The notes under the pieces were generated by a model. It worked only from the letters and a program-made list of their open reading frames with translations, was not told where the DNA came from and did not search any database. A program made the translations under genes and the position numbers. Shown piece after piece: positions 33,844-45,507 of a DNA stretch of 64,000 bases. This DNA is from Isoetes taiwanensis (taxonomy: Eukaryota; Streptophyta; Lycopodiopsida; Isoetales; Isoetaceae): contig JAJEKV010000031.1 in NCBI GenBank assembly GCA_021234155.1, positions 921,614 through 985,613 of the forward strand. The letters run 5' to 3'. Position 1 is the stretch's first letter. Each line of letters opens with the position of its first letter.

Positions 33844-35236
33844 TCTCGCTGCAGTCACATTCACATCAGGAACTATAGCTCCAATCCTATCTTCAAACAC
33901 AGCATCCCACACAAGTCCAGATTGTTCCTGCCCATCACCGCCCCCACCCAGCACTCCCCAGTCCGCCCACCACAACATCTCTTCTGCCCATTGCAGGCGC
34001 TTCCCATGTGACATCTGACATTCCACCACTGCACCTCTTCTCTTTGATTTCTCCAGCCCTGTGCACTCCAGAGGACATCCCTGCCTTGTCCCTACAACGG
34101 CCACAACCACTGCTCTGCAACATGATTCTTTGCTCCACCAATTTGTACACTCTCACCTTCAGCCTTGCCCACAGATGCATCAGGCTCACGCACAGGAATC
34201 AAAGAAGATTGCAGTCCTTACCTGGTCGCTCCATGGCGGCATCCATCTCAAAAAACAACAACCGCACCTCTCTCCTTCCACTCGGCTATTCCGGCATGGA
34301 GACGGCCAACAGGTCACCTCTTGCCTGCTGCCCAGGTGGGGTCACATGCTTTCCAATTTGGATCCTGCACCCAGGCCTATTTCCGACCATGCATGGTCGC
34401 CACCCATGCATGGTCACCACCCAGCCCAAATTGGAGATTCCTTAAGCCATCCAAGCTCCTCAAAATAGGCTGAATATACCCTTTTCCATACAATACCATA
34501 CCTAAATCTTAGTCCAGACCACTTCCAAAATACTCTCCCCCAATACAAAATGAATTGGGCAAATTATATCACACGCACACTATACACGGTGAGGCAAGCT
34601 TGCTCTTCTACTCTAACCCTACGTTTTCATTGCTTTAGATTTGTAACTTTTGTTTACCTCTTTAATAGAAAAAATTGATCCTTTGGTATTAGATAAGCGT
34701 CCTGCAAAATTAAACTTTAAAATCAATGGCACATGTATCAAAAGAGTTTATCCTTTCCCCTTTTATAAACAATTGTGTACGGTCTAAAATTTGGCCTAGC
34801 ATGCATAACTTCCACTTCCTTAAAATTTACCTAAATATACAAACAGCTGAAATAGGCCAAAATATTTGCCATAACTATTGTATTGACCATAATATCCAAA
34901 ACTCTGCAACGGAACAAGGCTGGAAGAAGATACCTAGAAAGAACTTGGTTTCGTTGATAATGTTCTAATTTTGTTTGTAATTAATAATTAAACAGAATCA
35001 GAAGCTGTTTCATCACTATAACTTAATATCAAAATATGCACATGATTTAGAGCTTGCAACATGAACTGTGCAAGAAAAATGATCGAATTGTTATATTACT
35101 TCGATTACCTGACCAAAAGGAAAGTCAGAGATGTGTGGTGCCACAGCAATGCAGAAACCGCCTTAACATATTCGTGAGAAATACACCATGGCAACAGCAA
35201 AAAGCATTGAAGCAAAAACTGCCATCTGTATCTAAA
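33844..35236. other. Region upstream of the Rep pseudogene; no gene
   Basis: The minus frame runs on open to 34110, and plus-strand frames (34008-34473) overlap it; none is recognised. Two copies of CATGCATGGTCGCCACC / CATGCATGGTCACCACC lie at 34389-34422. 34480-35236 is AT-rich and contains the presumed 3' UTR of NRPB3. Confidence 0.4.
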
Positions 35237-36789
35237 TCACCACGTGTCCTGAATGAGTGGATTTGTTTCTTCATCCTCAGTATAGTGAACTGCATCAAGC
35301 TTCTGTATCAGCAGATCAATTGCATTGAGGACCAACTGGGTGGGGTTTAGAGCTCCAGTTGTCTCCACTGTGAAGGTGAAACTGTCTTCTTTAGGATAAA
35401 TTTCCAAAAGGCCAGGCTTCCCCATGGACTCTGCCTTCTTGAGTATTTCATCGTCGTATGTGTAAGCTTCTTTGTCAAGAACAATTACCTATAACGAGGA
35501 GCAAAGACAGCATTGTGAACAAAGTAAACAGTACCTTCTTTCAAAAGTTTTGCGGCAAACATTACTTATCTAATAAAAAGACCATAAAGAGTTTATGACA
35601 GATACCCATCAAATGATAGTTTGAATTATTCATGTACAAATCTTTCAGCAGTGAGAAATGAGTACTTCATAGAACTTGATAAAGCACCATTTATGTGCAG
35701 GCTAACTAGACATTATCACATAAGGCAAATTGTCTTGGATAAAGAAAGCAATAAAAATGGAAAAAAAAGAAGGGACAAAACCTGCTGCGTGTTTTCATCA
35801 ATGCCAAATACTTTTGTTGGATTACTGTCCACCAACTCTTGTTTTTCCTCAAGAGAAAGAGCCTCCATGAGAGTATTATTGATGATGATTTCAGGCTCAT
35901 ACTGGAAAGCCACAGTGGCTGCTGGTGACCATTTTGCATGGTCTTTTCCTATGCCCTTCCTCGCAATTGCACGCAGCTTGAGTTCTTGCCCTTTTCTCAG
36001 CTTAACAATCAGAATGCCCCTACAAAATTATAAACTCTTTATCACTCCTTAGAGTAAACAAGATAAACTAACCAACTAACCATCAGAGATAATACTTTAA
36101 GCTGCCATTACCCTTACCCTAGACGTAATCTCTCTTTACCTTTGATCTGGAACATAATCAGGAGCCATATCTGCACTCATTCCAACCGAGTCTACAGGAA
36201 AGACATCCTGGTCTGAGCTATGAAGGTCATGGCTAGTCACGTCCAGGGTCTGATCCCCTGTGCATGATACGTTAAGCGTGAACTCAATGGAGCAGAACTC
36301 ACACCTATAAAAATGTTGAACTTCAACTCGTAAGAACAAGCACCCTAAATTTTGAAAACTGTCGAAGCTTGCCCTAACAATTCAGATCCTTATCTTTCCT
36401 ACTTAAACTTAGCCGACACAGCTTCTGAAGCATGGAATCGTTTTTCAACTAAACCCAAAAGAAAAAACCAAGAAAAAAAGGTGCCATACATAGAATACTT
36501 ACCGACCATCGCCATCGCAGCTATCACAATCCCGAGAGTACCGCATTTCTCCAGCGCGCTGGCTAGTGAGGGGAATGAGACCAAGACGATGAGCTAAAAA
36601 CTCATCATTTAGAACGGAAGAATTGGACTCTATTTCGACCAAATCTATGGCGAGGGTAGGCACTTCAGAGATCATGATGCGACGAAGGGCGTTTGCGATG
36701 CTAGCGTCTGTGTTCCGAAGATCAAAACGCAGGAAATCATCCTTGAGCTCACGGATTCGGACGGAAGGGAAGCGCTGTTCCGGCGCCAT
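35237..36789 (-). CDS. NRPB3: RNA polymerase II subunit 3 (RPB3), four exons
   Basis: RPB3 forms the alpha-like assembly platform of nuclear RNA polymerase II with RPB11. Exons on the minus strand: 36789-36503, 36304-36140, 36019-35782 and 35488-35237, all with GT/AG borders (for example GTCG|GTAAGT and TATAG|GTGTG). Phases are consistent and sum to 942 nt, about 313 residues, close to the usual 319 in plants. Exon 1 has the alpha-N-terminal-like [20 protein letters not shown] and a zinc motif spanning the first junction, [13 protein letters not shown] (Cx2Cx5Cx2C). Exon 3 has [20 protein letters not shown] and WSPAATV, near-invariant in RPB3. Exon 4 has AYTYDDE and [17 protein letters not shown]. 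Start: [19 protein letters not shown]. No defect is seen; it should be a constitutive single host gene. Confidence 0.95.
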
Positions 36790-38820
36790 AGCCTAGCTCC
36801 AACACAAGGAAAGGGTTCAGGTGGCGGGAAATGTACGGCCTCCTCAGAAAGAATGTGAAGGTACGGCCAGGGGTAATATTCCTATAAGGAGGACATTATT
36901 TAATATTCCAGAGGACATTAGGGCCGGCCACAACATGGCAACTGGGTCGGCGATTCCGCCTCCGGAATGGAAAGCGGCACAGCAATTCCGCTCAAGCGGT
37001 CACATGCATGCATGTAAGAATCAAGCAAAACTCCCAGTTGCCATGTTGTGGCGGCCTGGAAGTGGGTCGCAGATTCCAGACCCGCTCCCGGCTCCCGCCG
37101 GTCGCGGGGCCCCTGGAATCCGCTTCCCACATTCCATGCCGCCATACATGATCATTTTTTCTCTGATTTGGATGTCAAAACGGAGGTGGAAGCGTCTGTT
37201 TGAGGTCGGAGGCCAGTTTTGAATGTTTCATTCTGGCAGGAAGAGCACCCAAAAAATCTAGTTTGATCACTTGTTCTTCCTCTCTTCCACAGCTCTTCCC
37301 CTCCCTTTTGCTGCTCTTCCCCTCTCTCATCGTATGAAATTCATATACGGAGGTGGACATCAGAAAAATTGCATATGGCCACCCCTATTATTCCTTGGTC
37401 TTACAAGCCATTGATCCCAGCATATTCTTCTAAATATACATTTTGTACCATTTTTAATGTTTCGATATAGAACGAAACTGCAATCTAAATACCTGCTCAA
37501 TGACCACTAGCAAAGAAGCAATTTCTTCCGATTTTCTTAGTTCGAAATTGTGACGTTGAATTTAGTATGATCTAATGCTTGATAATGCAGTACTTGGACA
37601 AAGGAATTTTTTTATTTATCTCAAAAGGAATAAGCATATAAGTTGTAAATTTGTGGCCATCAACTCGTTTAAAACTATTATATTTTGAATCAAGTCCAAT
37701 TTGTTCCATTGCAAGATAGCTTGACAATTTAATGAGGATAGTGCTAGAAGATAATTTGACAGTTTAATGAGAATAGATGCACTGTGATGAAACCCCTGCA
37801 TATACTAACTTGAATATATTGATTCAACTTGTCCATTTCTCATACTCGTCCATCCCTAACTGTTGATGGAGAGCATATGCCATGTCATATTCCCTCTCGA
37901 AGAACTACAACCGTTGAACAAAAATCAAGATGGGGTCAAACACCATTTTCCATACATACCATGGAAAAATGAATAAATCTGACAACAATAGAATTGCGAA
38001 AACACATACAAACAACATGATTTGCCCTGCAAATGCACATACAAACAACATGGTTTCCTCATCCAAATATAATCTTCACATGTAGTCATAGGAACTTGAA
38101 ATCCCTGAAATTAGTGGATGCATGTTAAAGTAATAGTTAAATAGCAATGCAGTTATCCACATGCCATGCACATTCTGCAAAACAATTGGGGATTTGAACT
38201 CCCTAATACCAATGCTTTTTCATGAAGCAATCAACACTGCTGCAAATCCTAAAATCATCACTATGCAACGACATAATATGTACTGAACACTGTGTCAAAA
38301 ATTCTGGAAAGAAAACGACTGCATCACCCTGCTCATCTCTGGTGCTCATCTAAATCAGGAAGATGCAAGAAGAATCACGCAAGAATCACGGAAGATCCAA
38401 CAAGCTTGCTTCGAAGATGCAAGACTCACTAAACCTGACTACCTTCCGGCAACTATGGCACAGAACGCACAAGCGTAACCACCACCATGGCTCCTCTGCA
38501 ATGCACAGCAAAGCTTATCCAAAAACTGGCTCTTGGTTGTACCCCGCCACCATGTCCACGCCGCCCTGCTCTGCCCTGTGCCATAAATAGAAGCCCTATA
38601 TTCGAACTTAGAAACTTCTAAAATAAACAAATCGGAAGACCTTAGAAAATCCAAAACCATATTTCTGACATCAGTATTATACGGATTTGGCATACTCATA
38701 CTTGCCAAAACCATATAAAACCTTGAGTAATACCTGCTCCTCTCAACAATTGCACAAGTTAATGGTTGTAGAGAAAGAAAACATAAATTCACAATAGCAC
38801 ATACAAAGGAGACTTAAACA
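36790..38820. other. NRPB3 upstream region; no other gene
   Basis: The NRPB3 promoter should lie just above 36789 but no clear TATA box is assignable. A 20-bp inverted repeat is at 36927-37052. CT-rich TCTTCCCCTC repeats occur at 37273-37325. The rest is AT-rich with no recognised coding sequence. Confidence 0.45.
36927..37052. repeat. Perfect 20-bp inverted repeat upstream of NRPB3
   Basis: GCCACAACATGGCAACTGGG (36927-36946) is the exact reverse complement of 37033-37052, with 86 bp between, including ATGCATGCATG. The 36890-37140 surroundings are GC-richer than the rest. It may be a MITE or foldback remnant about 140 bp upstream of the NRPB3 start codon. Confidence 0.88.
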
Positions 38821-38833
38821 TACAAGAATTTTA

Positions 38834-38852
38834 TCGCGGCGGACCGCCGCGA
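38834..38852. repeat. GC palindrome, copy 1
   Basis: TCGCGGCGG-A-CCGCCGCGA, a perfect 9-bp inverted repeat with one central base, preceded by ACAAGAATTTTA. A sister copy is at 60518-60541. Confidence 0.9.
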
Positions 38853-39283
38853 AGATTTCTTTTGCCAAACTCGCTTAGAAAAGGATGGCGCCTAAGGTTA
38901 GGAGCCTTGGCTGAAGGGCGCTGGTGATGGCGACTAGGGTTTCAGCCCTGTTCGTTTGCACATAACTTTTGATTCCCATGTCAGATTTGAGAGATTCTGG
39001 GCTCCTTGGGAAGCTCGTCACGTGCTCTTTCTGTTAATATATAGCTTGTATGATGATTAGACTATTCTGACAGCCAAAAAATCGCCTGACAGCTCCGGCC
39101 CTTTATTGGCGATGTTAGGGTTTGGCTGCAATTTTCTTTTTGCCGTAACTCTTGCATTTGGTGGCAGTTTTAGGCGTGCTTGGGCTCTTGGAAAGCTTGT
39201 GGAGTACTTTCAGTGGTTCTTAAATTTATTAAAAGTTACTCTTTTGTGACTGTTGAGCTCTGAAATCTCGACCCCTTTTAATG

Positions 39284-40631
39284 GAGATGGCAAAAGCAAC
39301 TCGTAGTCCTTCCAAGCACTCCTTTGGTAATCCTAATGGGGTATAGGGCAATGATGGAAGGGAATATGCTCTAGATTCTCCAAAGATTAGTGTTCGAGAT
39401 GCCCACAAACTGGCTCGTGAAGCTGCGCCTTCTTCTCCTAAGAGTTTGGTATCATCAGTGGCAGTTGGATCTGAGGGGCAGGAGAGGCAGGCTTCTGTGC
39501 ATCTCAATCTGTTGGCATTGCCTCATGCTCCTATTTCTTCCAGTAGCATATGTGTACCTAGTTCAACTGAGGCCGCAGCTTCCGCTCTCTCCTCTTCTCC
39601 TCTTCCAGCGTCTGAACCGATGTCTCATGATTTTAGAGGCAGTGTGGTACACGTGATCCTGGAAAGCTCTTCTGGAAAGTTGGTACTTCCAAAGGCACCT
39701 CCAACACATGTTGAAAGTTCTTATGAACAAATGAGATTAGTAGTTCCTGATCAGAAGAATGTGACACAGGTTTGCATCCCCAACACATATTGGGAGTCTC
39801 TCACATGAAGGAAGCTCTTCTGGACAAAAAGAACATCCAACGCATGTTGGAGAGTCCTCAAGGTAGGAGGAGTTTCCCCCTCTTCCCTCGAACAAGCCTG
39901 GGATACCTTTTTCTTCAACCACGTCGCATGTCTCGACCTCTACACCTTGGAGGTCTTCTGATACATTGGCAAGGGTTACAGGTGTCCGCTTTTCTGAGTG
40001 GCTATGCAAAGGTGTGTCATCTCCAGCCACCTCACTTCGTATCTCAGAGGCCATTGCCCCACATGGTGGACAATAATAAGAAAGAAGTTGCATCCTATCT
40101 TCGGCATTTGCAGGCCAAGCAGGACTCCATGGATATTTTCTTACCACCAGTTGAAATTTTTTATGAGGTTCAGGAGTGTAGGTCAACCTTTGAGCACTTT
40201 GGTGCCCATGTGGTGCAGATCAGTCGTGAGACTCACCGTCGTCATGTGGAGCAATTAATTGCATGCTCTGTTGTTTGTTACTTCACTAGCCTCTTCTTGG
40301 ATCTGAAGCGCGTGGGATCTTGCTTATTTGGGCTTCATGCTATCAATCTATCAAGCTCGTGGCCAAAGATCAACATTGTTTTCTCCTGATGTTTGAGTCT
40401 CCTGAGCTGGTGGATCAACTCATAGAACGAGGTGTTGATCCTCCGTGGAAACATTTCTTGTTGTATCAACAGTATGTTCGTGGCTCTTTTCCAGGTAAGC
40501 CAGATGCCTTACGTGCCCCATTCTGGATTGCTATTGAAGATTTTCCTCCAGAGTTTCAGGATTATGAGTTCATTTCTGTTATTGTTAGTCAGTTAAGGGT
40601 GTTAGAACCCTTAACTGACTTTCGAGATTGA
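39284..40631 (+). pseudogene. LINE ORF1 (DUF4283-like gag), broken
   Basis: The plus strand from ATG 39284 (MEMAKATRSPSKHSFGNPNG) reads on through a Ser/Pro-rich region. It then shifts frame (39772-40389 with EVQECRSTFEHFGAHVVQI) and again (40320-40631 with HCFLLMFESPELVDQLIERG and HFLLYQQYVRG). The FLLMF..PE..D.LIERG segment followed by YQQY is the DUF4283-like core of plant L1 ORF1 proteins, which bind the element's RNA. The parallel segment at 44476-43971 reads FFLLMFDAPMAVERVVARG and YLIYQHY. A TAG at about 39342 and at least two frameshifts kill it. 38860-39280 is probably the element's 5' UTR. The frame ends at a palindromic junction (40587-40620). Confidence 0.65.
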
Positions 40632-41085
40632 CGAAGAGCAGGTGAATATTTAGTGGAGGGTGGGCACCACGATGATCAATGTCCATGTACTTCCCACAAG
40701 CCTCTTCAACTTGCTCTTGCGACCTCTGAATCTTATCCAATCTTTGTCTCTGTTGATCCAACAACAGAAGCATGGGACCAGCGACTGGAATAGATGTAGA
40801 GGAAGTCACAGGAGAACGAGAGATATCCATTGAAGAAGGAGCAGAACTAGGAGTAGGATTTGTAGCAGAGGCAACTGGAGGAGCCTGCTGGTAAGACTTA
40901 TGATATTGAACAAAGAGAGGGGCCTCAGGGAACATGAGAGCCAGCTTTGTGCCATTTAACAATCGTAGCTTGAACGGAAAGAACATGGGCCCACTTTGAA
41001 CAACAATATTCTGAGGCAGATCACGATGAATGGGGCGTGCTACACAAATCTTAATAATGCCATTGGTTATAGCACGTTGCAGCAT
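40585..41085 (-). pseudogene. LINE ORF1 fragment, inverted
   Basis: The minus frame has KICVARPIHRDLP, SGPMFFPFKLRLLNGTKLAL and MFPEAPLFVQY, then a Gln/Ser-rich tail. It matches the second half of ORF1 seen at 44387-43971 (KICVALPVDSPLP, SGDLYFQFPLRLLNGAEIQR, MFPALQ). So it supplies the part that should follow the plus-strand piece at 39284-40580 but lies in opposite orientation, tail to tail, at the palindrome. It is best read as an inverted segment of one LINE, or two LINEs recombined. Confidence 0.6.
40587..40620. repeat. Perfect 14-bp inverted repeat at a LINE junction
   Basis: AGTCAGTTAAGGGT (40587-40600) pairs exactly with ACCCTTAACTGACT (40607-40620) across six bases. It is where the plus-strand ORF1 piece meets the minus-strand ORF1 piece, and both strands read SQLRVL.PLTD over it. 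Confidence 0.92.
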
Positions 41086-42305
41086 TGCAATGTGAAAGCA
41101 TGATCAATGGTTGAGTGTATAGCATGAACTCTACCTGTATAAGGGCCTGAACTTCTGATGCCTTGAACTCCTGGTCTAAAATGCCAGCCAATAGTTTTTC
41201 AAACACCAAGCCGACCATGATCGCGCAGTACTTGGTGGTTGCGCAGTGAGAATCTCATGCCGTATAGATGGGTACCACTACTGGTGGTCCATTCTCAAGG
41301 AAAGCCTTCCTGAAGGAACCTATTGGACAACCTAGTTAGGAGGGGGGCCATTTGTGGCCCTGCCCACTTGAACAGCTCTGTCTGCATATCATCCAAGTGC
41401 AGCCTTGCCATTGGCGAGACGCTGCAAGCCTTGAGGGACTCCTACCTCTGTGACTTCTTAGTGTTGGACCCATCTGTGGGGGTACCTTAGTTCAAAATCC
41501 GAGAGGGTCATAAAGGTGCATTAAGTACTATACTCATTGTTTAAAAGAGATGTTCCTTGTAGGCTAGGCTTCTCTGGAATTCTTCCCCAAAATGTTCGTT
41601 TGGATGATGGTGAAGGAGGTAGAACATTTTCAGTTGATGTTTTGCAATGTAGCGGGCATTCTAGCATTTAAAAAAAAGTTCGATATTGTTTGATGGCTTG
41701 CACTCGCAAAGTGTGGTCAGACACTAATTGGAGCTAGTGGTTAAGAACTTAGATTCAACATCAAGCCACCAGTTATGAGTAAAGCTTGTCGCACGCGAGG
41801 GTCTCTTTAAGCAGACCCTCTCAAAGCATCTCTCAGCAGTGGTCAGAAGTAAAGTGATCAACTGGCCAGTCTATGGTTATAATGTAGGACGCTGCAGAAT
41901 TCTAGATAGCCCATCTCCGAGCATGCGGGGTGAAAGCATATTAGGGTCTACATAAAAATTTACCAAAAGGGTACTTTTCTGTGTATTTCTGTGCAAGTAC
42001 ACAATTGTATTTTAAAGTACTTAGACTTCAATCTCGGCTAAAAAAATTGTGCTATGTTCAAGAATAGTAGTACATACCTGTTGTTAGGTATCTTGTGATG
42101 TCAACAAGATGTTAAGAACCCAAATAATATCGTCATATTTGACTACCCAGATGGTAGTTTCCAAAACATGTAGACCCTAACATGCTCTTACCTTGCAGCT
42201 GAGGCATACAGGGGTATCAGGGGACGGGATCTGAAGAGGTTCTCAAGGAAGAGAATTGATGGTTTGAAACCACGACTCGCATGTGGGTAACAAGGTGCAG
42301 ATCCT
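41086..42305. other. No gene recognised
   Basis: Probably decayed LINE sequence, but no motif could be supported. A TRIM element begins at 42306. Confidence 0.35.
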
Positions 42306-42738
42306 TGTAACGGACCCATGGAGACCACTTGAGTGGATCTTGGTGTGACGTTCCCGAGACACCGGCATAAATGGGTAGAAGCGACTGCTCATATACGTTT
42401 AGACGGTTTTGCCCAGTTGGTTGGCATGCCAGTTAGGAACGTTACATTTGGTATTAGAGTAGGGCTCGAGTTCGAGTCTCCATGGGGACAAGTACGACCT
42501 AGAATACTGTTGGACGGCAGGTCATGACTTGGTCTTAGACACCATGGAGTGGTGTGGTTTAGGGTTTTGTGATGCTCGAGGACGAGCATAGTTCTAGTGA
42601 GAGAGATTGTAAGGGATCCATGGAGGCCGCTTGAGTGGATCTTGGTGACACCGGCATAAATGGATAGAAGTGACTACTCATAAATGCCTAGATGGTTTTA
42701 CCCAGTTGGTTAAGGGCATGTCGGTTAGGAATGTTACA
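42306..42738. mobile_element. TRIM (miniature LTR retrotransposon), complete
   Basis: A 141-bp 5' LTR (42306-42446, TGTAACGGACCC to GTTACA) and a 131-bp 3' LTR (42608-42738, TGTAAGGGATCC to GTTACA) share CTTGAGTGGATCTTGGTG, ACACCGGCATAAATGG and CCCAGTTGGTT. The internal 161 bp begins with TGGTATTAGAGT at 42449, a one-mismatch form of the initiator-Met tRNA primer site TGGTATCAGAGC. It ends with AGTGAGAGAGAT, a polypurine tract, just before the 3' LTR, with a CTCGAGGACGAG hairpin upstream of that. ATCCT (42301-42305) and ATCCC (42739-42743) look like the 5-bp target duplication. It has no coding capacity, so it needs proteins of another element. Confidence 0.85.
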
Positions 42739-42744
42739 ATCCCG

Positions 42745-43032
42745 CTCAGCTACGAGCATGTAATCTACTCTGGAGCCACCTCTTGGTTCTTCCGTTGACA
42801 AGTGTAGATGGAGGAGGATGGCCACTTGCAGATAACCAAGTCAAAGATGTTGCACATCTGAAGCAAGTGCACTATAGCGCTCGGCTTGGTATGTTTTATC
42901 ATCTAATGTACATGGCCAAGAAGTCTTTGCTGGGCATAACTGTAATATGTCCTCAGACAGGGGATCAAACTTTGTTAGCTGTTCTACTCCAATACGTGTG
43001 TTGAAATCTCCAATTAGCATCACATGCCCCAA
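42745..43032 (-). pseudogene. LINE ORF2 endonuclease remnant
   Basis: GHVMLIGDFNTRIG at 43032-42991 is the GDFN motif of the APE-type endonuclease that nicks target DNA, and near 42780-42750 a shifted frame reads GGSRVDYMLVAE, the S-x-VDY motif. Reverse transcriptase does not follow. Confidence 0.65.
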
Positions 43033-43970
43033 CTGTCTGCACTAATGTATGTCATCATACAGATTGACATATGGATCTAGCCCATCCACATCTGAGTGGC
43101 GGTGATAGAAGGATGAGTTCGCATGTGGGAATAACAAGCTGCCAAAAAAGGGGAATCCCCACTGCGATTCTACACTCATATCGCCATGTAACGACTATGG
43201 TTATCCATCTTGTGGAGGGAGACTAAAGGTGCCAAGACAGTCCGATAGTAGTAGGCTATGCCACCATGTCCGCGCTTGCATGTGCATTGATTGAATAATG
43301 AATAAAGGAAACTATTAGCCATCACTCACTATACTAAATTCAAGGAAATTCAATCCTTTGACAAAGGCATTGTATTTAGTGTTCTTATAATGTTATTCAC
43401 ATAGTTAAGTCAATGGCAAATTTTAATATAGATAAATCTTGGCCATTTGCTAAGAGCAAAATTATCAAATTATACCACTGATCATAAGAGACAAAGTAAG
43501 GATTGTACATTACAAGTTGACATTCCAAAACCAATGGAATTCATATATACAATGGTTTCCATAGTCGATGGTTTCAATACGACCATTGTAAAAGAAGAAC
43601 CAAGTACATTGAAAATGACAATAAAAAAACATTGGAAGTCAATCAAAAAGTGAGACATAAGCAAATACAATGTGAAATTCCGAGGATTTCAACCTGCATT
43701 ATACCATACATACCTGATGGTCCATGCTAATACTACAATGAAGTGTCCAACCTATAGAAGAAAACACAATAAAAAGAAGCAAAGTTTTCTCAGGTCATTA
43801 ATATCCTTCAAGTAGCAATCATATCCAGGGAGGCAACTATAAACAAGAACGCAATGATGGTACTGTCATCATATCAACACCATCCTATGGCAAAAAGCAA
43901 AACCACCTATACAAAAAGGAAACACAAAATATAAAATAATAATATCAAGCTTAATGAATATAGGCGACTT

Positions 43971-45507
43971 TTATACAAGCAGAGTCTGCAGAGGGGTCTG
44001 CATCATTTCTCGTGGAACCACTGGCACATGGCCGGGCCTGTGCTCCGACATTGAGCCTGCAACGACTTGAAGGGCGGGAAACATTCTTTGAATCTCAGCA
44101 CCATTCAACAGCCTAAGGGGGAACTGGAAGTACAAATCTCCACTCTTGACTGTGACCAAAGATGGCAATGGACTGTCCACAGGTAAAGCGACACAGATCT
44201 TAGGTGCCCGAACAATAGAGTGAGAGATATGCCCTCCTAGCCCATTGGCAATCGCGATCATAAACTCAGACAACAGCATATCCACCGGGAGTTCTAGCAC
44301 CTGGAACCAACAAGAAATCTTAAGGCCGACGGGGATCGGGCACTTACACCTGGAGTGTAATGCTGATAAATCAGATAGTTCCCCCACATGAGGTCAGCAC
44401 CTCTTGCCACAACTCGCTCCACTGCCATCGGCGCATCAAACATGAGAAGGAAGAAATTATTGCCCAGGAACTTCATAGACTGAAAAAGGCAAGATCCTCA
44501 GACATTTAAAGTGGGCTTGCAACCATCCGCCCACTCTTCTTGTGTCCAACAATCCCGTATAATATACCAACACTATGCAAGAGACTAAATTAGAGACATA
44601 CTTCAGATGCTATTGGTGATCAACCTCGACTACATTGGTAGATGGAAGATTGGGATCAACATGCAGCTCTCTTCTGCTGTGTTGATTTAAAACAGCAAGA
44701 GCCTCCTCCATTCTGGGAGTATTAGACGGGACCACCGTATGCTGAATCCATTCTGAGAATGGAGGGCATGAAAGCCTACTCACAACATCATTCACGTAGG
44801 GCCCGCAGAGCCCACCCCTCGCCCGCCGTCCACTTGCCTCTCATGAATTGGGATCATGCCATTTGACCCCTTATCTATGCACACATCAACGCCAACCTCG
44901 TCCTCCCCCAGAGGCACATTGCCAGAAGGCACTACTAATGAAAAGGGGTCATCAGATAAGGCAGGAGCAGGCGAAATTGAATTGTGGAATGGGGTAGCCG
45001 TCTCTAGCGGAGACATGTGCTTGGAATCTCCACTTCCAAATTGTGAGGAAACTTGCGCACCTCACACGAAGGCTGTGAAGCCTCCGGCTCCGAGATCATA
45101 TGCCCAGTTTGAGAACATAGTGCTGCTGCGAAAGGGTTTGCCTCCAACGCCAGAGGTTGGCGACCCGAACTGCCTATCAGAGGCACCTGAACTGCCATCT
45201 CCTTCATAACGGGACCAGCAACCAAGTGTTGCACCGTTTCCTCCAAAGCTAACGTATGGCTTACCTCTATAGCAAATACCAGGCCTGCCATCTCATCCAA
45301 AGTGGGGCGGTTGCTAACTGCTGCACAGAGCCCAAAGGGCAAAATGGAGTTGCCCGATTCATCCGCCCACTTTATTGGCTCCCGAAATTGACTCGTCAGG
45401 CCAACGGGTTCTCCCAAGCGAACCCCAGAAATTCGCCCAGACGAACCCCATGCATTCGCCCAGGCGAACACAAAAAATGACGTGGCGGACCGGGCGGGGG
45501 CCATCAA
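43971..45507 (-). pseudogene. LINE ORF1 (DUF4283-like), broken
   Basis: The minus frame from 45507 opens MMAPARSATSFFVFAWANAW and continues to 45004; further frames cover 45016-44610. The DUF4283-like core is at 44476-43971: MKFLGNNFFLLMFDAPMAVE, ARGADLMWGNYLIYQHY, then after a shift LKISCWFQVLELPVDMLLSE, AIANGLGG, KICVALPVDSPLP and FQFPLRLLNGAEIQRMFPAL. These match the pieces at 40320-41085. Such proteins are thought to bind the LINE RNA. Stops and shifts make it a pseudogene. Confidence 0.65.

Larger units (their letters stand above)
42745..45507 (-). mobile_element. L1-like LINE, degenerate, interrupted by the TRIM
   Basis: The minus strand runs through ORF1 (45507-43971) and, after about 900 bp of decayed sequence, an endonuclease remnant (43032-42745). 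The order and orientation fit one LINE. The TRIM at 42306-42738 sits at the downstream edge of the endonuclease remnant, so it may have inserted into the LINE. Confidence 0.6.

Noticed and set aside
33395-34018. 207-residue Pro/Ser-rich plus-strand ORF
   Set aside because: It is the antisense of the Arg/Gly-rich N-terminus and HUH region of the Rep pseudogene.
36821-37222. 133-residue plus-strand ORF upstream of NRPB3 as a gene
   Set aside because: It spans the 20-bp inverted repeat and GC-rich island, and its translation resembles no family; more likely chance.
39284-41085. Twin-priming inversion of a LINE
   Set aside because: Twin priming leaves the two pieces head to head; here they are tail to tail.
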